A stretch of 64,000 nt of DNA from Trichaptum fuscoviolaceum (Eukaryota; Basidiomycota; Agaricomycetes; Hymenochaetales; Trichaptaceae). A program made the position numbers and the translations under genes. Under the pieces are notes generated by a model. It saw only the letters and a list, made by a program, of their open reading frames with translations. It was not told where the DNA came from and ran no database searches. Below, piece by piece: positions 9,818 through 22,198 of the stretch (within the stretch, counting starts at the first letter, position 1; every line of letters begins with the position of its first letter). The stretch is from positions 1,657,424-1,721,423 of the forward strand of contig CAJSYZ010000001.1 in the NCBI GenBank assembly GCA_910574455.1. The letters are read 5' to 3'.

Positions 9818-12166
9818 ATGCAATTCCAGAAACAGCATGATGCCACGCATTGTACTCGCAGCAGTGGTATCTCAAAGTCGCTGAATCAGTGGGACCAATT
9901 GCATCGACACCAACCAACATCGCGGCGAACTTCTTATAGGAAGGACTTGACGCCATCCCACTCGGCTCCTCCAAGTCAACGATCTGACAGCGCCGGGGGA
10001 GGGCGAGCTCAGTCTATGAGTCTCTTAGACAGCCCGAGGGGTAAGGCGATGGAGGCGCAAAATGGTCCGGTGGAATATACTCTTGATAATGTGGAAGGCC
10101 CAAGAAAGGAACCTGTCTGGGGGGTCAAAGCTGAGATCAACGAGTCAAAGTCGGCTCCTTCAGGTATTAACTTATCTCAATTGATATCTATGGATAATTG
10201 CTTATTAGCGCAAATTATAAGCCTTTATCGCTATGGCAACTCTTAAACAAGATATAATTCGGCAAAAGGATATACACAGGTGTCTATCTTCCGGAACGAA
10301 TGAACACGACGAGGCCATGCAAAATAGTTGTGATTTAAGTGTATTGGATCCTGCTAGGACGGGAGAGCAAGGAGGGCAAGAGACAGGACAGGATGCATCA
10401 GTCGTGCAGACGGAAGACGAGGATCTTCGTGCAGAGGTAGCCGCTCTGAGAAACGAGGTGACGGAAATGAAGAAGGCATACCATGCAAAGTTTCAAGAAC
10501 TCACGAGACTTAGCGAATCCTTCAGTAAACAGGAGAAGCTCGTCGAAGAGGTTTTTGAAACTGTCGATCTATTATGTGAAAGTGTTGATGGGGTATGTAA
10601 ATGGTCATACTTCTTAACATTGATTCTAAACGTCTGACAGTCTTCATCTAGAATCAAGTGGCGAAGGATGGGGTGACCTTGAGGTCTTTCCTGGAGGACC
10701 TTCAACGCTATGTTGTTCACGGCTCGTTTTTCCTCCTTCCCTTTGAGAAGTCTGAGAGGGAAGCTTGCCTTCAGTTCCGAGGCCAGCGAAAGATAGAATG
10801 GATGAGCTTCAACCTTCAGATGAAACATATTTTTGTGAACTATCATAAAACTCTTCATGGCGAAGGAAATTCTCTCCGTCTGATTCAATCGAGGTCCCCA
10901 TTGGGAGAAAGTCTATATCCGATGGACGAAAGAACGCGCTTTCGAGAAAGAGGACCTCTGCCCAGTCTGCGAGAGCAGAAGTACTGTCTGAATTACACTG
11001 ACAACAAACTCGAGCTTCCCATATTTAAGTCTGGGATATTCTATTTCTTCATCCCCTTGTTCCTAGCCCATTACGTTGCGTATAGGAACCACATCGAACT
11101 TCTGGACGAGATGATTCACGTGTTCCGCAACCGCATTGAACTGCACGAGAGGGAAGGAGGACGGGCAGGAGGATCACACGATTACCAGACGCCGGCGCAA
11201 AAAGCGTGTATTATTTTTACCAGCAACGAGGATATCTATCCGGATGGGTATGATCGATGGCCATCTGTGGGGGCGATTGATTTGAACCGTTTACTGATAT
11301 TGGTGAAACGCGACCTATCGGCACGGGAGGTGAACAGCAAAAATATCGATGTCAAACTTCAAGAGGCAATTGCTGTTTTCCAAGGCAGCGATATGCTTGC
11401 GTCCAAGGACTTACAGAAGGAATTGGAACCAACTGTAGCGCCCTTTCGCCAGCAACGTATGGCTGCATTCGAGGGGCACCGTAAACGATTGGATCGAAGT
11501 ATGGATTCGACAAATCTACGAAAGCAAGGACCTGAAGTTCATTCATCTGGCTACATACGTGACCATCGCAAGCGTGCCCTTCCGGATCACACAGATGTTA
11601 TGGATGATCCTCAGAGGAAACGTCCCCGCAACTCTGACAATGAAGTGGTCCCTCCCGAACCCCAGACATTGAACTTCTATTCTTCGGCTTTGAATAAGGC
11701 GGAAAATACCCAGAGAGCTCTAATTCATGGATATACGACAGTGAAAAGATGGCTCGCGATAGTTACCAATGATGAAATCTTCAAGCACGTCGTGAACAAG
11801 AAATCTGTTATGGGCAAAGCACTGAATGCGATCGCACATGAGCGAGAGTGGAGTGTCGAGAAGATTTATGAATCCGCTACAAGGCTGTCAAGTCTGTTCG
11901 CTTCAGATGCCGAGGAATCCGACGGGACGCCCCTCTCAGAAACCGAGAAAGCAAAGTTCACAGACGCGTTTCGGGAGGTGGTCGCAGGTGTTTATGAGGT
12001 CAGCGGTGATCTTTTGGGTCCTGACTTACCACCTCCACCAAATAATAATGGGCAGTTGAGAATTGCGGCTTTCATCTCACGCGCGAGGGCTTGGACAGAG
12101 CCCGAAGAAAAACAGTTGAAATCGATAGTGGGATGTGCTGAATTTGATCATTTGAACATGGCGTAG
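9818..12166 (+). CDS. Orphan protein of about 743 residues with an N-terminal coiled coil
   Basis: Exons 9818-10163, 10222-10592 and 10652-12166 join cleanly (phases 1 and 0) from an ATG at 9818. I do not recognise the family. Residues about 190-240 form a heptad-like coiled coil (EDLRAEVAALRNEVTEMKK). A hydrophobic stretch near residue 365 (GIFYFFIPLFLAHYVAY) may be a buried helix or one membrane segment. Residues about 450-570 are basic and polar. The tail (TLNFYSSALNKAENTQRALIHGY...) looks globular. The N-terminus is polar and low-complexity. The gene sits between repeat-rich spacers and carries few of the repeat words itself, which argues that it is a real gene. Function is unknown. Confidence 0.6.
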
Positions 12167-12859
12167 TATGTAGCAGGGAAATTTGAACGTGTCGGATAGT
12201 ATCGGGTTTTCAGAATGAGATAGACTGTAACTTGAACCAGATGTACGATCATGATTGCAACTGCCCATAGTACTGTAGCCCTTCCTATACATTTTCACAT
12301 AGTACATATTGCTTTTTACTTTGTATACCACTAGTGCTAGTTATAGTTTGGTGAACACCCAGGGAATGGGTGTGCTGGATAGCATGAGCAACACCTGTCA
12401 TACTATAATGATGATGATGATGAACGAGCCTGAGCTTGAAGTCTCAATACATGCACAGTAGTAGTAGTAGTTGGCAGTAATGAGTGGCGGCTTCGACTTC
12501 TATACTGAATCTGCTGATGAACTTATCTTGTACTTGCCATTTTACTTAAACTGTGCACGCTCGTGCTTAAATCTCACTTGAGCCTGGCTTGGCGCCTGAT
12601 GTACAACTTCCCTCCTTATGCACTGATTTCGTCCTGAAACACCGTGTTCTAAGGCCATCAGGCAGCCAGGCAACGCTTCAGGTAGGCATGGCATCGCTTC
12701 ATCCCATTTAAGGAAGCTTCAGGACGCGCCAGGACGCGCCAGTCGCCGTAAGCAGACGGAAGTTTCCCTGATGTTGAGGCGTTTCCGCGTCCCCGGTTCG
12801 TCTTAAACGCTGGTCTCCGACACAGCTACCAGAGCTCTCGCTGACGATAGGTGGATGCC
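12167..12859. other. Spacer upstream of RAP1
   Basis: There is no gene. It holds a GAT trinucleotide run (about 12407-12423), a short ACT/AGT-word patch near 12455-12480, and a dispersed repeat on its right side (see 12590-12770). Confidence 0.7.
12590..12770 (-). repeat. Dispersed repeat ending in CAGGGAAACT
   Basis: Read on the minus strand from 12770, the sequence begins CAGGGAAACT and shares ordered blocks with the plus-strand repeat at 54910-55080: TGCTTA-GGCGACTG, CGCGTCCTG, CCTTAAATGG, ATGCCT and CTGATGGCCT. It contains a 10-bp tandem AGGACGCGCC at 12721-12740. The CAGGG start resembles hAT-type ends, but no partner end or target duplication was found. Confidence 0.6.
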
Positions 12860-15394
12860 ATGGACCTCATATTCATAAAAGACGGCATACCTGCAAAGTT
12901 CTTCATTCATAGGAACGTAACTGACGGGCAAAGGAGAATCCTGGAAGACAAAATAGTGGTATGTAGTGCCTCTCATTATGTGGAAACTACGTCAATTGAC
13001 AGCTTGACAGGATCACGGAGGCAAGGTTACATATGATGAACAGGATGAAGACCTGGATTGTGTGCTCGTTGGGGAAGAGACCTTGCACGAATACCAGAAG
13101 AAATACCAGCACTCGCGAAGGGTTTACGTTGAGCCTCTGTCTTTCGTCAACAAATGCATCAGAAATCATCAATACAGCCATACCACCCCAATCAGGAAGG
13201 CGCTTGGTGGCAGGGTTCCAGGAGCTTTGTGAGTGAGCTTACTACGGGTGAGAGCCCTTGCTAAGAACGCAGTGCGTAGTCGCCAGGAATACACCCTATC
13301 CGATGACGAGCACCTAGCAGAATATTTGGCAATCAAGATACCGGACGACGAAGCGGGGGGGAGGAAAGGCAATAATGTGTACAAGCTACTAACGGTGTGT
13401 ACGCGAATGAACCGCAAAGTTTTTCTGATCTAAGCCCGACTTGTCCTTAAGGATTCATCCGATGTGTTTCCATGGGCGACAAACCATACTTGGGAGTCTT
13501 GGAGAAATCGATACAAGAAACATAAAGCGCGTATAGATGAAAGGATCGAATTTTACGTGAAGCACATACATCCTCCCCACCCCGATGGTAAAGGACAATA
13601 TCCTATGGATAGACGAAATAAAGGCCTGTTTAGAGGCTATGCACGCACCAGAAACTTTGAAGACGAGGAAGAAGAAGAAGAGGAGGAGGAAGTGGGTGTC
13701 GGCATCGTGAACGACCCACATGAGCTAGATCTTGGACAAGGGATCCCGGATAATGACTTGGTAGCTCCCGCCAAACCAGATAATAATCCAAGGAAGCGAA
13801 TCCAGGGCGTAGCTGGGATTGAGGATGACATTCTTGAATTACCTCGTCAAACGAAGCGGCGGGTAGTGGCACCTCGTGTCACATCCCCATCGGCATCGTT
13901 TAGCGGGATCGACGTGGAGGGGAGCGTTCATAAGTAAGCCTTGTACCACTAAGTATACTCTTTTTGCTGACGGATTTCTTCAGCTATGAAGTGGATATGG
14001 AACTTAACTTCCCACAGGTTGTAACGGACCTAATTCAAAGTCGAGATATTTCTCCTGAAATAGAAGAAGCGCCATTAAATACTCAAGTCACTCTCGTGGA
14101 GGATGCGATAAGGATGAAATTTGGAGATAGCGGCCGGCCCAAGGCCACACCGACGCGAGCCGCAAGGAACGAGCAACGTGCCCGTAAGGAAAAAGAGGAA
14201 CGGGCCCGCAAAGAGAAAGAGGAGCAAGCTCGTAGAGAGAAGGAGGAACATCCCCGTCAAGAGGTGGCAAAAGGAGTAAAGACAAGAAGAGCTCGCGCAG
14301 AAGATGTCCGGACAACCGTCAAAGAACCAGCAGCACAACCGACTTTATCGCAAAACCGAGACCAGCATCAGCAAAGGGAGCCTGAAGCCCCCATCGAAGT
14401 ATCTCCGAAGACTGTTAAGACCGAGAAAGCTGCGCGGAAGACTATTTCTCAGCCTGCTCCTGTGGCCGGTCCTTCGCAAGCGACACGGGGAGCGCAGAAG
14501 AAGGATACCACGAAGGAGAAACCCGTCGCAGAAAGCAAACCTACTATTCCCCCGATAGAAGTAATGCGCAATGCTTTCTTCCAGGAAGAATCAGACAAGG
14601 TACCTGCGTTAACAGTGGTTAGTGAAGCACCATACAGGAACACGCGGGCTCGCTCTCGTTCAGTCTCTGTTGAGCCACAGCCTTTATCTCCACCCAGAAA
14701 GAAGGCCAGGAAAAAGCAAGCGCTGAGGTCCGTTCCTGAGGATGTCGAGGATGTCGTTGTCCAAGAAAACACAGAAGAAGCTGCAACATATCAGGACGAC
14801 AACTCTGTTGATGCTGTTGAAGATGTTCTCGGAAGCGGTGTGAATGACGGTGAATCGGAGGAGCCACCGAAAGTGAGTCGGCAGCAAGTCGAAAGTGGGG
14901 CAGCTGAAAGCGGAGAGGAAGAAGAGACGGAGCGAAAAACAGTGGAGAGTGACGATGACCAAGACGAAAGCTCCGCGGACGAAATCGACCGCAAGTACGC
15001 TGAACGGGTCAGAAAGCTGAACCTGCACACAGTGACTACCAGCTCATCTCCTGACCAACGCGCCCAGGATGGCCCGGAAGATCGCAATTCGAGTCGTCAT
15101 TCAATCCTACCTGCATCATCCCCCTTCGCTGGTCCGCTCTCGGTGACACCGAAACCGACGCATGGGAAAGGCGCTCGAGACTCATCTGTTGTGTCTCGGG
15201 CGACACCCAAAGTTAAGAAGTTGAACACTGCGACGTCCGAAAGCGACTTCCCCGCTTCTGGTACACAGGCCAGGCGAGAGAAAGCGCGTCGTACTGAGCG
15301 TCTTAAACGAGAGCCTTATCAGCCACCAGCAATGACGAAAGCGGCTGCAATTGTTCGAGAGAAGAGACCTAGCAGGCACCCTTTCGCTACGTAA
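12860..15394 (+). CDS. RAP1: Rap1-like telomeric protein (BRCT plus Rap1 Myb domain)
   Basis: Five exons (12860-12958, 13011-13228, 13280-13394, 13452-13933, 13984-15394) give 774 residues. The ATG at 12860 has a good context (GCCATGG). Residues 1 to about 100 form a BRCT domain (MDLIFIKDG...DHGGKVTYDEQDEDLDCVLVG). Residues about 107-185 match the Rap1-type Myb domain (YTLSDDEHLAEYLAIKIP, GRKGNNVYKLL, HTWESWRNRYKK), followed by DGKGQYPMDRRNKGLFRGY. An acidic run of about ten Glu and Asp follows, then a long charged tail with a KEKEE/REKEE coiled stretch near residue 380. The family sits at telomeres with shelterin proteins. A C-terminal RCT domain is not obvious by eye. It is neither truncated nor shifted. 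Confidence 0.8.
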
Positions 15395-15801
15395 CTGCTG
15401 TGTATAAGACAGAAAGCTGCTCAGATGCGTGCGGATTTTTGAATTTTCTATGCACTATCTTTATTATTAAGTCCTGACGTTCATATCAACCACTTTTCTG
15501 TAGCCAATGTACCGGCCTGTATAATTTCGATTTGAATATTGTAGCTTTGAATTCGCTTAAACGTAAGAACGTAGACTCAACTAACTACATACATAGTTGT
15601 GAATGTGCATTGAGGTGCATTGAGTTGAACCCTGACATTGATTTTTTTCTTAAGTCGAGTAAGCACGAGTCAAGAAGTACACGAGGTACGTCAGAGCTTA
15701 TGTCGCGTTACTTCCCTGTCTAACAGCTTGCCAAACCCATCTTCACGAGGTCATTTCCAGCCTGTTGAGATTCGAAAGAATAATGATTAATACCGTTCCT
15801 T
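15395..15801. other. Convergent 3' spacer
   Basis: This A+T-rich DNA lies between the tail-to-tail RAP1 and GH88 genes. It would contain both 3' untranslated regions. No gene or clear repeat is seen. Confidence 0.6.
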
Positions 15802-17471
15802 CTATGTGATGGAAAGCACTTTGCCCACCTTGATGTAATAATAGTCTCCTATAACCGTCAATTTATCAGTTCTCTGCTAGAATCATGAACGATTTAGATC
15901 AACGCACCATAGACGATGCCTGTAAGATTATTCGGTGGGTTCGCGGGATTGTTTACTGTACCGTTTGATAGTAAACTTTGCCATTCGGGCTTCCAGAACG
16001 TTGACACACTGTCCAGAAGCTAGATAAAGCTCCCTTAGTTTTATAAGAGTAGAACTTTAGAAACGGTCGTTACCTGAATAGCAAACGTACTCCAGAGTTT
16101 GGCACCAGTAATATTCGGAGGATGTAAACCAGCCTCCAGACGAGAGAGCATGAGAAGCGCTGTTACAGCTATAGTCTGCGCGGAGCTATCCGCTGGCCGA
16201 GGAGGAGAAAGGGGTGCATCAAAGTCCCTTCGTGTCCGAGTCAGTTCCATTAGCGTGCATATTAAGCACAAAAGGCATTATTTAAACGGCTTTACCAAGG
16301 GACAATCCCGTCATCTGGCATGGCGTCCCGGAAGAATGTAGCCATCCGCCGTGAAGTGTTAAGGTACCTCTGGAAACCAGTGTTCTGGTACACTGTATTG
16401 GCATGAACGAGGTTGATGAGCCTAACTCGGAATTCTGAAAGAACCAAAGACTAACTGGTGGCGAAACCATATATCCCCCAAGCCTGTCCACGAGTCCACG
16501 TACTATTATCTGCGTAACCCTGGGAGGTCCTCTGGCGTATGACATCGCCTGTCGTAGAATTGTACTCTACTACATGGAATGAAGATCCTTGAGGGTAGCG
16601 TAAGCATCAGAGGAATGTACTTGATCATAAAAATATGGAATGAGCAAACCATCCGGTCGAACATGGTTTACCATAGTATGGTCGGAATGACTTATAGCAA
16701 TCTGTCGCAGAGTTTCGTTGCCGGTGAGGTGTGCCGAATGGAAGAGAAGCTGTAGATAGATGGAGTTGAGCTTTAGAGCAGGATGAGCAGAATATGACCA
16801 ACGTCTAGGTTCATCATATTGTCGATGATAACCTGCAGCAGTAAATTACCTCATGAAAGAAATTACCATAGATGAAAGAGATACGCACTTGAAAATCAGT
16901 CGGGTCACTGGTATCCCAGCTTCGAGTGCAACCCACGACGGGGCTATAGCGAGCTGCTAAATCGTTTGCAAAGTTATTCACCGCAGCAATTGCCGAGGCG
17001 TTATTCGAATCTCTTGAAACGGGTCAAGGTTATGTTATTCATAATATCGGACACAAGCACGCACATTAACAACTCGTCTTGGAAGGGAAAACTAACAAAG
17101 CCGACATCATGTTCCAGCCCATTGTTTGTTTCATAGGGAACGATTCCCGTGCTCCACTGCCTTCCGAGAGAAAGCCAGTCCGTATTGTCTTTGAGAGAAG
17201 GACACAATGTCTTTCTCTCGTTCAAAGCATACAGAGCAGCCGGGAAAAAGCCAGTTGTCCACGTATTATTGGGATCGAAGAATTTCCAGGTGCCCTCGAC
17301 TCTGTCTGTATACTGAGGATACGCAGGCGGGTTTAATTCTTTTGATGCAATAGCAAAGACCTTTTCACTGATGAGAGGTGAGAAGAGCTCAGAGGGTAGC
17401 TTGATAGCACTTCCAGAGATAGTAAGGACGAGGAGGACAGAGATGACAGTAGTGCTGGCAGTACAGGGCAT
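15802..17471 (-). CDS. Secreted glycoside hydrolase family 88 (unsaturated glucuronyl hydrolase type)
   Basis: The chain starts at the CAT at 17469-17471 with a signal peptide (MPCTASTTVISVLLVLTISGSA) and runs through several short introns to a stop at 15802. The six-hairpin GH88 signatures are present in order: TWTTGFFPAALYAL, GLEHDVGFV with its catalytic-type Asp, SWDTSDPTDFQV, IIDNMMNLDLLFHSAH with the second Asp, HTMVNHVRPDGSSFHVVEYN, TRGQAWGIYG, DFDAPLSPPRPADSSAQT, and a final DYYYIKVGK. GH88 enzymes hydrate and release the 4,5-unsaturated uronic acid left at chain ends by polysaccharide lyases, so a role outside the cell in plant-polysaccharide use is likely. All junctions I followed keep the frame, so it appears intact. 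An upstream in-frame ATG at 17558 would bury the signal peptide and lies beyond the TATA box. Confidence 0.8.
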
Positions 17472-18235
17472 TTCTCCGGACAGTTCTGGAGGCAAAGAAA
17501 ATGGAAAGCCATTAGAGCAAAGTGCGCTGGCTTTTATACTTCGCCTCTCCGGAGCCAAAACAAAGGGGGTTGAAAACCAAATGACCGCATATCTTCTAAC
17601 TCCGGCCTAGGGGCTCTGCAGCTCCTTGCGGATAAAAACACGAGGTCGACGAAGTATTTCGGATAGAGAAGCAGCAGGTGGACGTGAATTAATTCAAAGA
17701 AGTCAAAGAAGGCTGAAATTGGCAGCCGGAAGCTCTCCCATGACCACCTGACTCAATGCATAATTGCAGATCCTGAGAGTCATGAATAGGTCCTCCGCTA
17801 GCTTTCCCCCACGAGAAACATTTTCTGTCTTCAGCAAGCAATTCTTGAATACGAATGATCAGAGTTCCAAGTTCAAGTCCAAGGCTCTTTTCACAGTTCG
17901 CAAACATCTTTTCGGTTCCGGCCACGCGCTGATTTATGTGTATCAGTGCCACATTTTCTACTCACATTGAAACGAAGTCACCTTCAAAAGAACGAATGAG
18001 GGGGTCGAGGAGGCTTTCGAGTTTGAGGTTAAGTATCGTTGATATAGCAATGCACAACAAAAAAAACTGTATAGGGTATTAGAATTACTCATATGCACAG
18101 GACCAGTAAACCTAGAAAGTATATGTAGTTTGCTGTAGGGTGGTCAGGTAGAAAGGAAAGGGAATGCTCTAGACACCCGCTACAATTCTATTATAATGCG
18201 TCAGAACTGATTTGAAGAACAATTAAAATATGGAC
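17472..18235. other. Spacer between GH88 start and VPS1 stop
   Basis: The GH88 promoter occupies the left part. An 87-codon minus-strand open frame at 17689-17952 starts with ATG but shows no family that I recognise; it is not called as a gene. Confidence 0.5.
17532..17538 (-). promoter_or_regulatory. TATA box of the GH88 gene
   Basis: TATAAAA on the minus strand lies about 61 bp before the chosen ATG (17471). This supports the shorter start that exposes the signal peptide. Confidence 0.5.
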
Positions 18236-20905
18236 TCACTCCTCAGCCTTATTGAGGGCTTGAACCATCGAGACAACCTCTTTGCGGCGACTGACGACGA
18301 ACTCTGACTCTTTCAGTAACTCATCAAGCACGTCGGGCTTGTAGAGCTCTTGCAGAAGCTCACGCTGGAGGTTCTCCTTCGAGTAGTTGACGAGAGTCAA
18401 ATAGATTGCCTTCGGAACCATATCGATCATTTCACGCTTCACGATGTTGAAATATGAATGGATGAGAAGCTCTGTACGACAAGTCAGTCGAAGTTTTCTA
18501 CCATTCAAAATTTGACTTCTCACTGATAACTTCCGTCTCCATTGTCTCGCGCTCGCTAAGCGCAGCTTGCGGTCGAATAATAGGAGGCGGCTGATCCATG
18601 ACAGAAAGAGTTGGTGTGGAAGGACGAGAAGAACCCCCCTATATTCAATTTAATTCACGCAACGAAACAAAGAGGGCACTTACCGCTTCCATGACTGGTC
18701 CTCCCTTCTTCTTCTGTGTTCCTTGCTTGTTTGCGAAGAAAGATCCGAAGAAACTCGGTTCCTCTTTCCTGAACTCAACGTCGAGATCCTTATTATTGTT
18801 GATTTGGCCGGGAGCGAGCTTTCCGGTCTTCGGGTCTGCTTGGGGTGGCGGGGGCTTATTCGCGTTTAGGCGGTCTTGTACAATAGCCATCGCCTTGTGG
18901 CCATTTAAGAAGTCGGGATGTGTTGTATTGACGTAGCATGCCTGCATGCTGAAGTGCATGATACAGTGTTAATGACGAAATTAAATAAAGGAACGAACAA
19001 CACGCACGAGACCATGTCACCAACAAGCTTTGACGTTGGGTTCATCGCATTCTTGAAGAAATTGACAACAACACTGTTAAACCTGTCACGAAGAGCAGGA
19101 TAGCGCTTGAAAGCTTGCTACAGGACAGGAGTTAGTTATCACTCAAACGAGCAATTTGCAAGTTGGTTGATTGACACACAATTTTGGCCAATAACTGGCC
19201 GAGGATGCGGATCAGCTCGTCATAAACGAGGGTACAACATTTCAAGGACGGTTCTTCTAGGCGCTTAATCTGCTGCTTGACAATCACTTCAAACGCTTGA
19301 GTTCCGACGAACAAAGATGGTGTTGAACCCTGCATCTCTTGTAAGTACAACTGTTTCAAGCCATTGAGAATGTCACTCACCGAGGAGTTGTACAAAATAG
19401 TTCGAATATCACCATCTTTAACTTGGTCAAATGGATCAATCGACTTGATACCGTTGTTAAATAGCTCGTGAAATACGAAGCTTATACGAGCACCGCCAGA
19501 GAGTTCATTTATCGACAGATCGTTGGTGTTACCGTCGATGACGGTGCGGAACTCTGAGGTAAACTCAGTGATGACGGACAGAACGACATTGCTGGAATTG
19601 CCATCGCCTAGTGGGCCACCTAAGGTTGCAAGTTCTGCATTGTATTTCGCAAGTTGTTGAGAGATGCGGGCTTTGATATCGGGCAATGTGGCACGGATAT
19701 GGTGCATTAGGATCTATATGGAGATTAAGTTTGAGTTGGGAATTACGACAATTCTCAAACAGAAACGTACCATGTTGAGTTTCCGTGCAAGGAAGGGAGT
19801 GCCGCAATATTGTGCCTTACCCTTGTATGATGGGTGGTTTTCGAAGAATTGGCGTTCGTACTCAAGTGCAACTTGGATCGACTTCTGTTGGTCAATATCC
19901 CGCTGACCACGGTTGACAACAGGTACATAGCCAAGACGCAAGGGAATGACACGACCAGCAAGAATATCCACAACATCCGTACCTTGGTCCCTACAAAGAT
20001 GAGCCATTAACAGCCCGTCCAGAAGCCCAGAGGAACCTTCCACTTACATCAAGTCGACCTTTGTTAGGACACCAATGGTTCTTGTGCCATCGGGATCAAC
20101 CTCCCGAGCAAGCTTTAAGCCATCAGAGTTCGCTAAGTCCTGGTTGGCTGCGGTCACAGCCAGGATAACACAAGCAGGTCTCGAGATATACTTCATTAGC
20201 ATGTCCCTAATTTGTTTCTCAATGTCTTTCGGCTGGTCACCAACTGGCACGCGTGTGACACCCGGCAAGTCGACAAGGGTTAAGGTGAGGACGTTCGGAG
20301 AGAATATACGCAAATTGATCGGGACAGGAGAGATGCCTGCGTTCTTGCCAGTCTTTGCTTCCGTATCGCGGATAATTTCTGCCCGGATCTTGTTGAAGTC
20401 GTAGAACTTCTCGCCCGGCAGATGTGAGAATTCGCCCCATTCGTCTTTGTTCTCTAAAGCATCTGTACTCGTTCCATTCACTTGTGCTGGGTAGAGTTAG
20501 CATATGAGTACGAGCGGGATATGAGTAGCTTACGGGATGCACCATTGGCAGATTTTGCTGTCGCTGGTCGGTTGATCAATTGCAAGACCTAGTGTACATG
20601 AAGTCGCAAGTCAGACGACGCATCATATAGTACTCCTTAATGACATACCAGAGGTCGTCGCGTAACGATACCCGTTCCACGAGGTAAGAAGTCCCTTCCA
20701 ACAATATTCTATAGGAAGTCAGCGTCGCATCAGCTGCGGAGATAGTTTGGCTACGTACCTCAAGAACACTACTCTTCCCCGAACTCTGACTTCCAATAAC
20801 ACATATCTGTGGCAAGTCAATTTGGGATGCAGATGATCCTACAGCGGTAAAGACATCCTGAAGTTTGTTGACAATGGTAACAATCTCTGAGCCAAGTCCC
20901 GACAT
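18236..20905 (-). CDS. VPS1: Dynamin-like GTPase Vps1
   Basis: The protein starts [16 protein letters not shown] at 20905 (an ATG three codons upstream at 20914 is also in frame) and ends with KAEE and a stop at 18236. The dynamin GTPase domain shows the P-loop [12 protein letters not shown], switch [16 protein letters not shown] and the G4 motif TKVDLMDQGTD. The middle or stalk domain follows (KNRGQRDI-type segment, [20 protein letters not shown]). The C-terminal GTPase effector domain runs from [22 protein letters not shown] to the end. A Gly/Pro/Lys-rich linker ([15 protein letters not shown]) takes the place of a PH domain, as usual for Vps1. About ten short introns interrupt it. Known role of the family: vesicle scission at Golgi and endosomes for vacuolar sorting, and peroxisome division. 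Intact. Confidence 0.9.
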
Positions 20906-21399
20906 CGTGCACAACGGTGAAGGGATTCCAAAGAGCTAGAAGTGAAAGATGAAGATGCGCAGTGCGAGCAGCAGCAATGCGCGTTCACCCTCGTGACACT
21001 GCGCTTGTAACACATAAGTCACACTCTGGCATATATCATGTCACACTATTTGCTTCCTATGTATTCTAATTTCTAAGGATACTTACAAGTCGCTCATTGC
21101 ATCATGCCTTCAAAATAGTGTGAGGTGAAACTTGACGGTGTATCGGGATATTGATTTTTTTTATAATTATTCGGTGGATGATCATGGAATGCTGTGGAAC
21201 GCGCAGTACATATATGCATCCGGAAGCAAAGCACAGCAGCCCACAACCCAAACGGCCTAGGGCAGGTGAGGCAGAGAAAGTATCTAAGACATCCACTTTA
21301 ACATCAAACAGCCTTCAATTAGTACAGATTCAGATAAACGCCACTCAATCGAAGCACAACTCCAGCAAATAACAGATATATGGATTATGCGAAGATGGA
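20906..21399. other. Spacer between VPS1 and NTF2
   Basis: It holds the VPS1 promoter and the NTF2 3' region. Both genes are on the minus strand. No further gene is seen. Confidence 0.6.
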
Positions 21400-21992
21400 T
21401 CAGCCAAGGTTGAGGCGGAAAATATCATTCAACCTGTCTGGAGATGAGCTATGAGACATCATTATATTGTATAGACGTACACATAATAGCTTCCTCCTTC
21501 CGGAATTAGTTGGAACACTTGGCTGAACTTCAAAGGATATTCGCCATCATCTACCTGTAGACAAAGAATGAATTTATTTCTGAAAGGTCACGTTTGGGCG
21601 AAACACAGTACCTTCAGTTCACCGATTACTAGTACAAGAAGACTCGCTTCGGATAATGAAGAAGGCTGAGCGTCGATCTTTGATATGATATGTTCCACTT
21701 TTTGGAAGGGTAGTGACTAGCGTAGCATATAGGCTGTTACTCTCAGTGCAATGCGGTGATCATGCAACATACCGTCAATTTCCCAACGATCGCTTCCACT
21801 CCTGATAACTTTGCTTCTTCGTATGTCAACATTGATGTAGGCCGCTGATGAAGGAGGCATCTTAGTGACAATCGACGCGCTTCTGAATACTCAACGTACG
21901 TATAGACCTGCAAGCTGTGATCGGTCTGTATCGAACATTTGGTAGTAATATTGGGTGAATTGCTGCGCAATCACGTCTAGTTGTTCGGCCAT
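21400..21992 (-). CDS. NTF2: Nuclear transport factor 2
   Basis: Exon 1 gives MAEQLDVIAQQFTQYYYQMF...QLAGLY. The next exon begins RPTSMLTYEEAKLSGVEAIV after a CAG acceptor. A third continues SLPFQKVEHIISKIDAQPS, followed by VLVIGELKVDDGEYPLKFSQVFQL. A last exon is needed for the conserved end YYVLNDIFRLNLG, with a GTACGT donor in a tyrosine-rich context and an acceptor at CAGACAG. The whole is about 124 residues, the usual NTF2 size. The family carries Ran-GDP into the nucleus and binds FG nucleoporins. It shares a short bidirectional upstream region (about 200 bp) with the next gene. Confidence 0.88.
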
Positions 21993-22198
21993 GGTCGTCA
22001 AAAGTGCGGATGTAGGAGGAATGTAAGGCGATGGATGTGGCACAAGACAAAAGGGCGTTGGGCAACTTCGAACGCTGAACCAGTGATGAAACTGTGTTAC
22101 GTAATTATGTAAGTCGCGTCTTCGGACACGGTCAAGTGCCTGCAAAAGTGAGCAACCTCCAAGTGGCCATCGTCAGCAGAGCGCCTGCGCCGTCAACA

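Noticed and set aside
12359..12770. CAGGGAA at 12359 as the second terminal repeat of the 12.6 kb repeat
   Set aside because: The match is only seven bases, and the 8 bp outside the two ends do not agree.
14075..15087. Several minus-strand open frames opposite RAP1
   Set aside because: They are antisense shadows of a charged, low-complexity coding exon.
12860..15394. RAP1 next to repeats as a sign of a telomere-proximal window
   Set aside because: No telomeric repeat tract (TTAGGG-type) is seen, and a telomere-protein gene need not lie near a telomere.
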